The notes beneath the pieces were generated by a model. The model searched no databases, was not told the DNA's origin, and saw only the letters and a list, made by a program, of their open reading frames with translations. From the NCBI GenBank assembly GCA_009746045.1, contig RPFO01000078.1:639016-703015 (forward strand): a stretch of 64,000 bases of DNA. Direction: 5' to 3'. The stretch is from Mesostigma viride (lineage: Eukaryota > Streptophyta > Mesostigmatophyceae > Mesostigmatales > Mesostigmataceae). Within the stretch, counting starts at the first letter, position 1, and each line of letters begins with the position of its first letter. This document shows positions 39,716 to 52,262 of this stretch, in pieces. The position numbers and the translations under genes are program-made.

Positions 39716-42700
39716 CTGTCCTCAGTACTGACTTGACCTGCTCGACGGCACCCACTGCCTCCGCTGGGCTGGAGCATTTGGAGAGCAAAGTGGCGAGCTG
39801 CTTCTTTTTAGCCCCTGGAAACTTGCGCGTGACCGCAGCCTGCGGCGTAGGCGTCCCGTCTCCCTTGCGTGCTGCCTGCCTTGTTGCCTTGCGCACTCGC
39901 TTTTGTTCGGCATTACTGCTCAGGGCAAGCAATTGGTTTTGGTACCGAAGATTCGTCAAACCAAAGGTCCAATCCCCCTGGTTCGCTGTCGCAGCCTTCG
40001 TGAAAAAGTAATGAGGCCAATCTTAGATAGGTGAGGTTGCTTTTTGCATTTTTTAGGGGGCGCGCAGCTTTGCTCGACGGCATTTCTTAGCTACACAACT
40101 CTTGCGCCTGAACAAATTACGCAAGCTGGCGCCCTATTGCCAGCGTCTTAGGTAAGAATGCCAGGGCTCTCAGGTCACATCTTGCGTGGCAGAAGAATCT
40201 CAGATCTAGATCGTTGCTTGCTACGCCAGTACCAAAGAAACATGGGCAGTGGCAAGATTGTAACATAATGTATAGCTCTCACACAGCTGGCCAGGAAACT
40301 GGCCGAATCTTTGCCACCGCAGATCCGTTTTACTTCGCAGCGGCCTCAAAAGGTTGGTCATGTCAACCCTAGCTGCTTCCTGTGGCGGCCACCCTTCCAT
40401 CTCACTGGAAACAAACTACGTTCAGAGAACCACGATCACAGAAGCCATTCATACTACTTTATAGTAATTCATGCTATACTTATTATTATAGTATATATAC
40501 AACTCACCGAGGCCAGGTGCATCATGGTGGGGCGAAGGCGCGCCTTTTCCGCCCCTGCCGGCGCATCGAACCAAACGTTGGCTGAGATGGTTGCCCGCTG
40601 GTGAGTAAACACCTGGTTGCATCCCACGGGGCCGGGGAGATCGAGGAATCTCAGGTTGAGGCCACACCACGTGTAAGTGCATGCAACCAAGGACCAATGC
40701 TTGGAAGAACTGAGCTCACCAAGTGGCGTCAGGTGAGGCATGCTTTGCGGACAAGGTGCCACATCCCCTTACACGTCATAGGCAGATGTGCATAACAAAT
40801 CCAAGGATTTATAATCCGAATCGCCTGGTCAACTTCCTTCCCAATTACAAAATGATCCAATTTCACAATACCGCTGCGTTCAAGAGACTTAGCATTCACG
40901 TTTAATGTGCACGGCCCCAGTAGTAATGATCGCTTATGAGTGGCAAGCTGCCAGTGGCCACCCAATTACGTAACGCAGTCTATAGCGGTGGATTCTGTTT
41001 CTCGTGCATCAAGCTATCCTCCCCACCCTCAGGCAATCTTTTCGCACACACGCGCAAAAGTGGATGGTAAAAACCAGCAGCGCGGTAAAACAAGTTCCAT
41101 TATTCAGCCAGCCGCTTCTACAGATCAAGTCATGACAAGACGTAAAACATAGTAAGAACCGAGCCAGTACCTACCACTCCGCTACCGCATAGCAGTATTC
41201 GTTGCTATTTATTGATCAATGTCTTGTTATTGTGAACAGTAAATAGCACTCTTGTTATTGTGGCGGTACGCGCACTGGCATCTTGTGTCGTGGGCCATCA
41301 ACAGTCACACACAGGCCTGGGGGCTGGGTATATGTATCATCGCAGCAGACGCAGGGTGATGGGGCCTGGTTAAATGTTTAGGACTGTCAGCAGGCAGCAT
41401 GAGGATACTGCCACCATAGCCGTACCTCGTGCCACCACCCGCGTGGGATGAAGATGGCCTCCCCGGCAGTCACCTGCATCGCCCATACAAACATAGCAGT
41501 TGATGGCGAGAGAACAGGAGTTCGACCGAGGGTGGGAACGGGAATGGCGTTCGACATGAGTCCCGAGTAGTTAGCAACAAGCAGCGATGGCAACTACGAA
41601 CGATCTCAGAAGAACCATCGAGTAGGGAATGGCCCAAATATATGTATGCATGATCATGTCAGCATTAATTACGAGGAGAGTAATTACAAGGGCAATAATT
41701 ATGCAAGCAATAACTATGTGAACCTTTGCGCGGTCTCACAGCAGTTTGAACCGTCGCAGAGACTGCGTGCCAGCAGCGGAGTCCGCAACCAGCCCATCCA
41801 AACGATGATTTCATGACAGTTCAGCTAGACTAGCATATCCGTGCTCTTGATTTATGCACACGTATGGTATCAACCCTGCCCCTGATTCAGGCGCACATAT
41901 GCTAGCATAGCTGCCCTTGATTCACGCGCACGTATGCTAGCATCCCTGCCCCTGACTCAAGCACACGTATCCCCCCACAACTAGCAGCCCAGCACGCATA
42001 AGGAAGCAAAAGCGAGCCCGATAGCGGAAACCATACCGCTGTTCGGCAAAGGGACCACCGCAGAAAGTAAAAACTCGCAACGGCGCATGACTATGTCACA
42101 GCAGGCTCAAGCGGTCCTGTAGCTGGCCCCAGAGAAGACGTGAACTATTTGTGTGCATGCGATGACCTACGCACAACGTGACACCAAATAAGCAGCTCCT
42201 GCTCTTTGTGACGACACGAAGGCGCCCGTCATGGGACAAGGGGACAAGTGAAGGATGCTCGTCGCATGGGCAGGGCAAAAGGCAGCACTGGCTGGGACTC
42301 ATGACAGCGTGCCTGGCTTGAAGTAAGTACAGGCCAGGTTAAGCAGTTTTCCACCGTAAGAAACTGCCGGGCTGAGCAAGCACCAAGCTAAAAATGAACG
42401 GCATCTTCAACGAGCGTATAGCATCAGAAAAGTGCTCACCTTGAGCAAAGAAGCACGTTGAAGAGCTTTGTGGGAGCACACCTCTGCTCACCTTCAGCAA
42501 TCAAGCACATTGATGAGGAAGCGCTCACTCCTAGTGGGCGCTAACTACTAGTGGGAGCTGACAACTGGTGGGCGCTGACTAGTAGTGGGCTCAGTGAGCG
42601 TGTGATACCAAGAGTTCCGTGGGCACTCACCTCTGCCCGGTAGCCGTGCGCCGCGTTGTCAAAGTGTTCCCAGCGCGGGTCGCCCCAACCCTTTTGACGG

Positions 42701-45700
42701 AATGGTGGGACACCCACCCCTGTGCCTTGCGAGGCCGTAGCCTTGGGTCGCAGCAGCAGCAACACGCTGCCGAGGGCAGAGAAGTTGTTCAGGGACCCTG
42801 GCGGCGTAGACCACGGTGCCAGATGAGAGGATAAGAGAGGAAGCAGTTATGAAGAGACCTGGCTGGTGGGTGAGCCTGGCCTCGGCAGGGATTCAGATAG
42901 GTATAGAGGAGTCAAGCTGCTTAGACAAGCTGCTCACTAAGTTGTTAATTTCTTATCTTTAATGCTAAGATCTCTGAAGTGAATTCCAATGTTATTTACG
43001 CATGTAGGGACAGAATACCTGCTCTTTTAGCGCATGCATTTAACATAAGCTTGAGGATGTTGCAATGGAAGGCGTTATTGACTTACATTACTATGTTTCT
43101 GACAGTCCAGGGTGTGCACTGTTTACGGTGACATTCTCACTTAGTGCCCATCCATCCCATTTCCCCTGTTGTGGAGGGCTGTCGGGACAGATGGGTCATC
43201 CAACCTGAAACCAATATAATTGGTCGACAAGCAGTGCTTTCCGCAAACAAGAGCAGAGCAAGAACCGCCTCCTTGAGCCGGTACACATAGAATGAAGGCA
43301 CTGCATCGCGCTCACCCTCGGTCCACGGCTCCGGGTAGATACATCCAATGTCGGTGGGCGGGTACAGGTGGAAGACCTGCAGACAAGGGCCAAGGCCAGC
43401 AAGCCGAAATGGTAGGCCATGCGTTCAAGCAAGAAAAGGCAAGGTCATGATTGCTACAGTCACAAAAACATATTGAATCATTACAAGCATGTCAAATACG
43501 TGTTTGCGGGGTTGCGCCATCCACAATGACACTTTGACATATCTCTCATGCAAAGGCAGAATGTTGGCGGTGGGTCAAGTAGAACAAGGGGGTCAACGGT
43601 AAAATGGATACAAATGGTAAAAATGGGCACAGACGGTAAATATATAGTATCTATCATTCTCAATGAAAATGTATAGTATCCTGCGCAACATTATCCAGCA
43701 TGACGACACGCGTACATAAAGAGAGAGTCGGGGGTCCCATGGTCCACACCGCGTCCCACTCCGCACATACATAGTTGTCTCACTTAACACATGGTCATGA
43801 CCTTCATCAGTATACCGAATGCCCGGTGTGGTAGTAGGATGTTTGTATGGAGAAGCCAAAGCAGTTCTACTGCCTTGACACCGGATACCCCAGCTACCAG
43901 TGTCAAGTCTACTTTTGAATTCGAGGGGAAGTTGTTTGCAGTCTCCATCGGTGCTGATCAGGCATTGCGGTGGCTTTCTGAGGTGATTGGAGACCTGAAG
44001 GACCACCCTGACACCTGGTTTGGTGGCTTGCTTCTTGTCTATTAGTAGCAGTATCGCCAACTGAAGGCTGCGGTCCAACTTATGAAGTATTGTGGTGAGC
44101 CGGGCCGCTTTGAGTATTTTAAGTAAAGCGCTGTTTATATTGTGCATTGCGCTGTTGCTGGTCGTATTGCTGAAACAACCTACAAGGTGGAGGCACAGCG
44201 CTGGAAGGAAGCGCGTGTTTTCCGAGCTTCACCTTTAGAACTTTCTCTAGGCCAAGTCCTCCTGTTTCACTACCTAGCCAAGCGTGACTAGTAATGGTGG
44301 CATGGACTGCAGCTGACCGTTTCCAGCCAGACAACCGCCATCTTGGTGACACCTTACTGGCCCCCTTGCTTCTGTGCCTTTCTGACTGGGCAATTACCCC
44401 AGGTGGCTGACATCCCGTCCCGAACAAAAAGCCTCTGCAGTCTCCGAGCGTTTGCAGGACACCATTCATGAAAGACTCCTTTAAGGAGGAACGCAAGCGG
44501 GCGATGGAGCGCATTGAAATGGAAGCGGGTGAGACAGGACTCGACTACTGGCCACGAGGAAAGCTCCTCAGATACCAGCAAGATGTCGGACATCCCATGC
44601 GACGGTCGACAATGTGCGAGTCCGGCACATTGTACAGTGAACTGGAACTCGATGCAGTTGTCCAAGTCCCAGCCTAGCTGTCACCTTCTTGGCGATGTTC
44701 TTCACAGTATGCGAAACAGATCCGGCATGCGACAGGTGTCAGCAAAACGGTCATCAATCGCTCTTGCTGACATGGTGACGTTCTAGGGGTAGGGAAAAGG
44801 GGCATCTAGTCTCAGGTCCTCAAAATTAGTGTAGCTAGGGAAACACGCGCCCGATAGCGCTTGGACTCCAAAGGCGGCCCCGCAAAGTGGTTGGCCAGCA
44901 CTTGTTGCATCTGATAATAAAAATCCCAGAGGCCAAAATGCCAAGAATCAGGCTTGTCCTTGACAGCCTGAAAAAGCTGGTGGAGCCAAGAGAAAGGTCG
45001 TCAGTTGGGCGTCAACAGAAAATAAAGCTGCCTTCCCTCGTACTCAAAAGTCACCTTTGCAGTATGTGGTGTTGGAGAAGCCTCTGGAAAAGTAGGAGCA
45101 GTGGTCTCGGACATTAATATAGCCCAAGCTAAAACAGGCCCCTTTTCCCCCGCAAATTGCTTTTCTCACTGGAAAAACGTAGCCGAAGGTATTAAGGGCC
45201 ATTTTGGCTCTTTAGACGCTGAAAAAAGAACCCGCCTCTTAAACTATGGGGTCAGAAACAAAATGATCACTTAGAAGTACAAAACCCAATATACTAGGAT
45301 GGAAGAATGCTAATCTTCCACCCCTTCTTCGAGCACCTCTCCAACTAAATTAGCTTCGCCCGTTTGGCGTATCTTTGGGGTTCTTTGGTGGAATATGGGC
45401 TCCGCCGGATTAGGCTTCTTCTTTGGCCGATGCATGCTGCCACTCGGGCTCATCTAAAAAGACACGCATGCCATGCCAGAAGGCATGATCGGTGGCCAAT
45501 GGCGCGGCGTGACGCGACGCCAGTACTGCAAACGCCATAGATGGATGGGTATACGTCATACCCATGCGGAACGCATGTGCACTCACAGGGTAACATACGC
45601 TAGTAGCGAACTCATAACGCACTAGCCAGACCCATGGCGAATCACACATTGTCACAATTCTTTAGTGCCAACCGGCGCCGACTGTGAGGACAAACTACGT

Positions 45701-48700
45701 CCGTTAGAAATGAATCCGGGCCAGAAAACTACAACATAGGCTCACAAAACGTATTTCGGCCCTGGTAAAACATTAGGCAAGCGCAAAAAAAACCCTTGAC
45801 CTTCCCTCGGTCTCCTGAAATGACAGTCAGAATTATAGGTGAATATGCCCAAGCAAGTCATAAGACATAGATACCACACAGCATCCATGAAGCCTTCAAA
45901 TACTGCAGATTCACACACACACACATATACATGGTCGGTTTGTCGGTAACCAGCGGGCGTACCTTGCGGCCCGCCAGAAGGATGTGGAGGTTGTCCTGTC
46001 CCAAAGGAAGGCAACGAGAGTTGCAGCCAATCAAAGGCATCCTCGCCCACACCCAACCAAGCCCAGCATACCCCAACCCAACCCACCCAACACAAAAAAA
46101 AATTACTCAGGGTCAGTTGTTTGCCATGCGCAGTAGTCCATCACAGACCAGGCAAGCGAGACGAGATTCAAGATTATGCGAAGTCTTGCCCGCAACAGAG
46201 GGTAGATGCGGACAGACTGAAAACGCCGCATTTCTGGCGGTCCGTATCCCAGCCTGATCCTGCAAGACATCCCCTTATGGTGTCGCGACCTCTTGGGAGA
46301 AATCAGGTGCGACCCATCACCCAGGTGTATGGTAAGGTCATGCGAGCAAGGTGTATGGTAAGGTCATGCCAGAAAGAGTCGACATCACAACGAGGAAGGC
46401 AAAAAAGGCGTGATGTCCATGCGCAAATACAATTTCAAAGTTTTCATTTCTTTGCTTTTTTCATTTTTCTTGATCACTTTGGGTATGAAAGCACGCACGG
46501 GGCGGCAGGCAGCCACCAGTTCCTGTGCTTTTAAACGCCTACGCTACTGTTACACGTTGGCGTGCCATGCATCCGAGGATTGCCTATCCAAAACGCCCAG
46601 TCCCGATAATGGCCAAGGTCCGCTATCATGCTAAAGATTACATATTAAAGATATATATGGAACTGCTCATCATGCAGGCATTGCCCATTAGCTGCTTGGT
46701 TGCTGGGCAACCTTAGCTGGTGGACCCGATCTCGGTGGTGGGCATCCACTCACCAGCGCGTCAAAGTGGATGCGGCTGGTTGCTGACGTCCCCATCCATA
46801 GGTTGCGCTGGCGGACGCTGCCCGCGGGGATGAGCGGCTGCGGCAATGCGAGCGCACCAAAGGCACATGCAGGCTGGTGATATAGAAGTACTTGGTGGGG
46901 GGCGGCAGATTGGCCTGGCAAGATTGCATCTATCACGCGAGAGGGGAGTATGTGTGCCCGTATGTGTGTGAGCGCGCATGTGTGCGTGTGTGCATGAGAG
47001 TGAGAGACAGACGTGCAAAGAGTAGGTGGCAAACAGTGATTCGTGCTGCCACATCGGTTCAGCAACGCATGCGCACGGTGCCTATCTGCACGACCACGAC
47101 AGGGGGATGCCCCAGCCAGCCACCTTTATAAGCCTAGGCCTGCGCTGGCCCCAAAATGGAATTCAACAGAGTCGCATGTGAACCGAAACTGAGTCACGCC
47201 TGTGGGGCTGCGGGCTCAGCATAGACCGGAGTGCATGGCTCTAACATGACTGCTTTTTCGTCGTGGGATTAAATAAATGAATCAGGCTTCTTTTGCAGCA
47301 AGCAAGGCACCAAAAAATCTGCAATGGTAAGGAATGCAGCTGGGGGACAACGCAATAGAAGAAGCTTAACAGTGGGCATATGCTATAGATAAGAGCATAG
47401 ATGGGCGAGTGCAATAGATAGGAGCAGAATGTGAACATATGTGATAGACAAGAGGATAATAGGTGGCCATATGCAATACTTCTGAACATAAGTGGGCAAG
47501 TGCAATGGATACAGCATGAGTGAATGCATATAATACAGACAGAGACATTAGCATAAGTTTTTGTAAACGGAAACGGAGGATAGAGGAAGCCAAGTCCCTG
47601 CGTGATGGTTCACACTTGTTTCGCTAAAGTAATTTCTGTGTCATTACAGCTGCCAGAAAAACATGGCCAGCCTAGCATCCCCATGGCCATGTCACACCAC
47701 TCAACTGGTGTGGTCGCTGGGTGGAGCAACTTGGCGAAGAAGCGCTGGAGACCTGAGGGAGGCCACACATGTGGTGGGCGCAAGAGTCTGTTTGTCTTGT
47801 CAGTAAGTATGATTCATCCCCAAGCCTCGATCACGCGTCACGCATAGACATGCAGTCATGCACACGTATCAGAGGCCGCCCCTGCGCAACCACCAGGTTG
47901 GATAGCCTTAGACTAACAAGTAGGCTGACAAGTAATCGAATACAATGCATGCTCATACTGTAACTAGGTTGATAAGTAGGCTAACAAGTAATCGAATACA
48001 ATGCATGCTCATACTGTAACTAGGTTGATAAGTAGGCTAACAAGTAATCGAATACAATGCATGCTCATACTGTAACTAGGTTAATAAGTAGGCTAACAAG
48101 TAATCGAATACAATGCATGCTCATACTGTAACTAGGTTAATAAGTAGGCTAACAAGTAATCGAATACAATCATGCTCATACTGTAACTAGGTTGATAAGC
48201 AGGCTAACAAGTAATCGAATACAATCATGCTCATACTGTAACTAGGTTGATGAGTAGGCTAACAAGTAGGTAAATAACGGAACCTCATGCTGTATTTCGA
48301 CTTACAAGTAGGCTAACAATTAGGTCAATCATGTCACACTCAAGCTGTAATTCGACTAACAAGTAGGCTAACAAGTAGGTCGATTATGTCACACTCATGC
48401 TGTAATTTGACGAACAAGTAGGCTAACAAGTAGGTCAATAAGAACACATTCATGCTTGGCCATGGGGCCTCAAGAGTCCATGGGCGACCATCCCAACAAA
48501 ATCTGTAAGGCAACAAACCTATCCTAGGCCAATGGAACCAACAATAATCTTTGGGCAACATGGGGTCACACCCACGTCCGTTTCACATCCCAGCGACAAT
48601 GTTTTGCCAACTATCTTGTAGATATCAATAGATTAATGGTAGCGAACCTTTATCAGTGGATCCATGCCGATCAATAGTATTGGCTGGGATTGCGCCGCTA

Positions 48701-49341
48701 GGGGCTCGACACACAAACTGACGCACGAGCGCGCTTCCTGCCCACACTACCCGTGGGTGTTACTGCTTGGGTGATATGGTGGAGGTTCCTACAGAATGCC
48801 CCAGCAAGCACTTCCATGATGGAAACCATGACGGAAACCCCATGCAGTAAACTTGGTTTGCGAGATCCACATTCCGGGGACTTGGAAACTTCTATCTGTG
48901 CAAAGGAGACTACTTGTTTAAGCTCCCTTCCCCGCTCCGTCCTTTACCCCCCCACCCTTCACATATATATTCAGAAAGAGATGAGATTGTCTGCTAACCC
49001 CCCACCAGCCATGTACCTGGCGGTAGTCCAGACAGCTCCTCCCCAGGGGCCGGCAGATCCCTCCACGTCAGGTAAATGAGCTGCGGTGCCGGTGGGGGCG
49101 GTTCCTCCTCCCTCGTCCTTTTCTTCGCGTTCTCCCGACTGCCACAGCTCATGCCCGAGTCGATTGCACTCGGCTCCCTGTCACCATGCTCCATGCGCAT
49201 TTCACTCGTTGACAATATATTTATATTTGACACATCAGGCCGTTTGTCCTCCGGACCGTTCACGCACCCCGGCTCATCTCTGACTTGCCCCGTGGACGTG
49301 GCCATGTCATCACTACACCCGGCCCCAGCCGCCACCGCCAT
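39582..49341 (-). CDS. JmjC-domain (cupin-8 type) 2-oxoglutarate/Fe(II) oxygenase, nine exons
   Basis: The minus-strand exons are 49341-49017, 47752-47648, 46914-46754, 45995-45963, 43376-43316, 42719-42631, 41473-41426, 40612-40508 and 39995-39582. All junctions have GT/AG ends and agree in phase, giving about 446 residues. The JmjC core reads NLWMGTSATSRIHFDAL, DNLHILLAGRK, VFHLYPPTDIGCIYPEPW, AEVTAGEAIFIPRGWWHE and ATISANVWFDAP. It shows the iron ligands His193, Asp195 and His273 and a likely 2-oxoglutarate lysine at 208. The His-to-His spacing of about 80 is typical. Such proteins hydroxylate proteins or demethylate histones; the substrate here is unknown. The start is the ATG at 49341, but the frame is open further upstream. 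The last 45 residues come from a repeat, so the C-terminus is least certain. Confidence 0.8.
40222..40437. repeat. Dispersed repeat, copy 2
   Basis: This is the relative of 35490-35711 and lies in intron 8 of the JmjC gene in the same orientation as copy 1. Confidence 0.65.
43791..44677 (+). pseudogene. Decayed coding sequence inside intron 4 of the JmjC gene
   Basis: The plus strand keeps protein-like segments interrupted by stops: FEFEGKLFAVSIGADQALRW, LKDHPDTWFGG, YKVEAQRWKEARVFRASPLE, then from 44468 MKDSFKEERKRAMERIEMEA and DYWPRGKLLRYQQDVG. I do not recognise the family. A relic of an inserted transposon or a processed gene is likely, since it is antisense within an intron. Confidence 0.4.
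47925..48455. repeat. 56-57-bp minisatellite in JmjC intron 1
   Basis: About six copies of a 56-57-bp unit (containing AATCGAATACAATGCATGCT and GTAACTAGGTTGATAAGTAG) run from 47925 to 48262. They are followed by three or four diverged copies (AACAAGTAGGCTAACAAGTA) to about 48455. Units lack the conserved-repeat/unique-spacer pattern of a CRISPR array. Confidence 0.85.
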
Positions 49342-50560
49342 CTGTGCGAACCTGCGCCAAGCACACACCAGCAAAACCAACCGCGCAGTTACCGGAAAGT
49401 CTGTAGTGAAAAATGCACACGTGCCCCCCTGCAGAGATCGCGAGGCGATGGAAAAAGTTGAGCAATGCACCCAGAGCGCCCATGGTCTGATTTCATCCTC
49501 GGATTTCTTCTTTGCCATAGCACCGGTGACAATCACCATCCCGTTTGACCAGTGCTCCATGCAGCATTGAATATTATTTTGATGCACGCCTTGGTGGCGA
49601 ACGCATCTCTTTGCGCCTTGCTTCACCAGATCATACTGTACGATAAGCTCACGCAATGTGCGTTAGCACACACAGCCACGCCATCGCGCATGCCAGAAAT
49701 AATGATACTCCTACCAGGTCCGGATGAAAGCGACGATGAAAATCACGCTTTTATTACCCCTTGCAAAGTAACACTTGGATCTGTCACCGTTTGCACCGTC
49801 AAAGCCGTGCTGCGGATCCCGGGGGAAGATCAAAAGCATCCATAGCCGTACCCACGGCTCGCATTGCAAAGGCAGTGAGTCCCCCTCACGCTTTTGTCCA
49901 CTTTTCAGCAAGGCAAGTTGCGGCTGGCATGAGTAACTTTCCACTTAACTTAGTGCGATGCGTAGTGTGGCAGCATACCATGATAATACACAAAATCCAA
50001 ACCAAATCCATACAGATCGGGCTGAGTCTCTCATTCAAGATGAGTGGCTTGCAACGCATGCTGCACTAGGCACTACTGTCCCAGAATAAAATCCAACCAG
50101 AGAAAATCCTCATCACCGGTGCCGCACGCTAGCAACATGTAGACAAGCAGGTGCTGCACTTGTTTACACTGTGACATTGGCACCTCACTAGAAAAGAATC
50201 TGACGAGGTCGTTACCGGCCCGGTAACCAGAATGGCTATGATTACGGACCCCGTAACCGGTAGGGACCCTGTAACCACCCTGGATTGGTTGCGGGGCTGG
50301 TTACGGGGTCCGTTCACGTAAAATCCATCAAAGTCACAGCCAGCAAGCCTAAGTGTGAGTATCCAGCACACAGCCCACAGAGATGTGTCTGTCCCCCTCA
50401 TATGTGTGTGTGCCCACTGCCCCCACCTCACAAGTGTATGCCCCCCCTTTACAAGTGCATACGTCGGGCTGTCGGCCCATACACATACCCACGGTTGTGT
50501 CAGCAAACGACTCGCCCGCGGCATGTAGTCAGCTAACGCGGCAGCACCCGCGGGCCAGAC
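49342..50560. other. Upstream region of the JmjC gene
   Basis: A minus-strand frame is open from about 49656 into exon 1, so the true start could be upstream. A further open piece (49711-49944, HGFDGANGDRSKCYFARGNK) may be an exon of the same or another gene. At 50246-50259 and 50302-50315 there is a 14-bp inverted repeat (GGACCCCGTAACC / GGTTACGGGGTCC). Nothing else was recognised. Confidence 0.35.
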
Positions 50561-50569
50561 CTTAGCACT

Positions 50570-50586
50570 AAGTATATATAAAAAGC
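50570..50586 (+). promoter_or_regulatory. TATA box upstream of a broken ORF
   Basis: AAGTATATATAAAAAGCC is a strong TATA box about 145 bases upstream of the ATG at 50729, which opens the left arm of the inverted repeat. Confidence 0.5.
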
Positions 50587-50696
50587 CACCGCTAGCACTC
50601 GCTGGCCTCTTGCTCAACTGCACGTGAATTGTAAAGCACGCCCTGGCAGTCGTTTTAAGCTCTTGATCGATCGCTATTCCATGTCCTCCTTGCTTG

Positions 50697-52262
50697 TTTC
50701 TGAACCCTCCCATTCTTTGCCAATCCATGATGGCTTCCGCAACTACAAGCGCACAGGTTGTCGCCAAGCCAATGGCTGCCATGAACAAGGTGCATTGAAG
50801 AGTGGTGCAGGCAATAAGTGGTGCGACATATGCTCAAAACGGCTGTTACGAAGACGGGTGGTGAGAATGCGGATAGGGCGCAGCAGGCAGCAAGACAAAA
50901 AGGTAGGCGAGCGGCAGAGAAGAAGGTTCCTGCCAAAAAAAATTACCACCGCGATCGTGGAAGGCACCAACAACCATGGCATGGGCAACCGGGCCGATGC
51001 TGGTGAGAAGGCGATCGAATACTTGCAAGTGTGTGAGAGGACCATTGCCGAATCCCCTGTTCAGAAAACGCGCGCCCAGGATATCAGGGGGGAGGGATAA
51101 TCCGCCATGCAAGGCATGGTCAGCGAGGAACTACGCACGCAGTTGCTTGATGGGGCGCAACAAATTTCTGGGGGCAATATTGCAGACGAGCTAATCCCAA
51201 ACGGGCTATCCTCATCGACATGGACTTGGCTACGTTGCCCTTTCGGGAATGTATACGTGCTCGTTCAGACGTTGTGCATTCGCGAAATGGAGGCAATATT
51301 GCCCCCAGAAATTTGTTGCGCCCCATCAAGCAACTGCGTGCGTAGTTCCTCGCTGACCATGCCTTGCATGGCGGATTATCCCTCCCCCCTGATATCCTGG
51401 GCGCGCGTTTTCTGAACAGGGGATTCGGCAATGGTCCTCTCACACACTTACAAGAATTCGATCGCCTTCTCACCAGCATCGGCCCGGTTGCCCATGCCAT
51501 GGTTGTTGGCGCCTTCCATCGCGGCCGGACTTTTTTTTCGCAGGAACCTTCTAGTCTGCCGCTCGCCTACCTTTTTGCTTTGCCTTGCCTTGCCTTGCCT
51601 TGCCTTGCCTTGCCTTGCCTTGCCTTGCCTTGCCTTGCCTTGCCTTGCCTTACCTTGCCTTGCCTTGCCTTGCCTCGCCTCGCCTTGCCTTGCCTTGCCT
51701 TGCCTTGCCTTGAACCTTCTAGTCTGCCGCTCGCCTACCTTTTTGCTTTGCCTTGCCTTGCCTTGCCTTGCCTTGCCTTGCCTTGCCTTGCCTTGCCTTG
51801 CCTTGCCTTGCCTTGCCTTGCCTTGCCTTGCCTTGCCTTGCCTTGCCTTGCCTTGCCTTGCCTTGCCTTGCCTTGCCTTGCCTTGCCTTGCCTTCCCTTG
51901 CCTTGCCTTGCCTTGCCTTGCCTCGCCTCGCCTCGCCTCGCCTTGCCTTGCCTTGCCTTGCCTTGCCTTGCCTTGCCTTGCCTTGCCTTGCCTTGCCTTG
52001 CCTTGCCTTGCCTTGCCTTGCCTTGCCTTGCCTTGCCTTGCCTTGCCTTGCCTTGCCTTGCCTTGCCTTGCCTTGCCTTGCCTTGCGCCCTATACGCATC
52101 CTCACCACCAACCTTCACGACAACCGTTTTTGAGCCATATGTCGCGCCACTTCTTTGCCTTCACCGCTTTCTAATGCATCTTGTTAATGGCAGTCATCGC
52201 CTGGGCGATTTCTTGTGCAGTTGGTGGTCCGGAAGCCATATAAATTGATGAAGAACGGGAGG
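50697..52262. repeat. Inverted repeat of two copies of a broken gene start
   Basis: The left arm (50697-51183, plus) and right arm (51286-52262, minus) share long stretches. The central 230 bp on each side are nearly identical. Both arms open with a similar peptide: MASATTSAQVVAKPMAAMNK at 50729 and MASGPPTAQEIAQAMTAINK on the minus strand near 52240. Each is ended early by a stop. The right arm is longer only because it contains the CCTTG array. The original protein is not recognised; a transposon N-terminus is possible. Confidence 0.7.
51578..52086. repeat. CCTTG pentanucleotide array
   Basis: About 100 units of CCTTG with a few CCTCG variants lie in two blocks, 51578-51713 and 51750-52086. 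A repeated 40-bp piece (AACCTTCTAGTCTGCCGCTC...) separates the blocks. Long ORFs with Leu-Pro-Cys or Gly-Lys-Ala-Arg-Gln repeats are artefacts of this array. Confidence 0.95.

Noticed and set aside
39298..40011. 237-codon plus-strand ORF
   Set aside because: It overlaps an inverted repeat and the antisense of the JmjC last exon; composition is repeat-like and no motif is present.
47925..48455. CRISPR-like array
   Set aside because: Repeats are contiguous 56-57-bp tandem units with no unique spacers, in a eukaryotic intron.
51364..52248. Long ORFs with Leu-Pro-Cys or Gly-Lys-Ala repeats
   Set aside because: They are translations of the CCTTG array, open in several frames on both strands.
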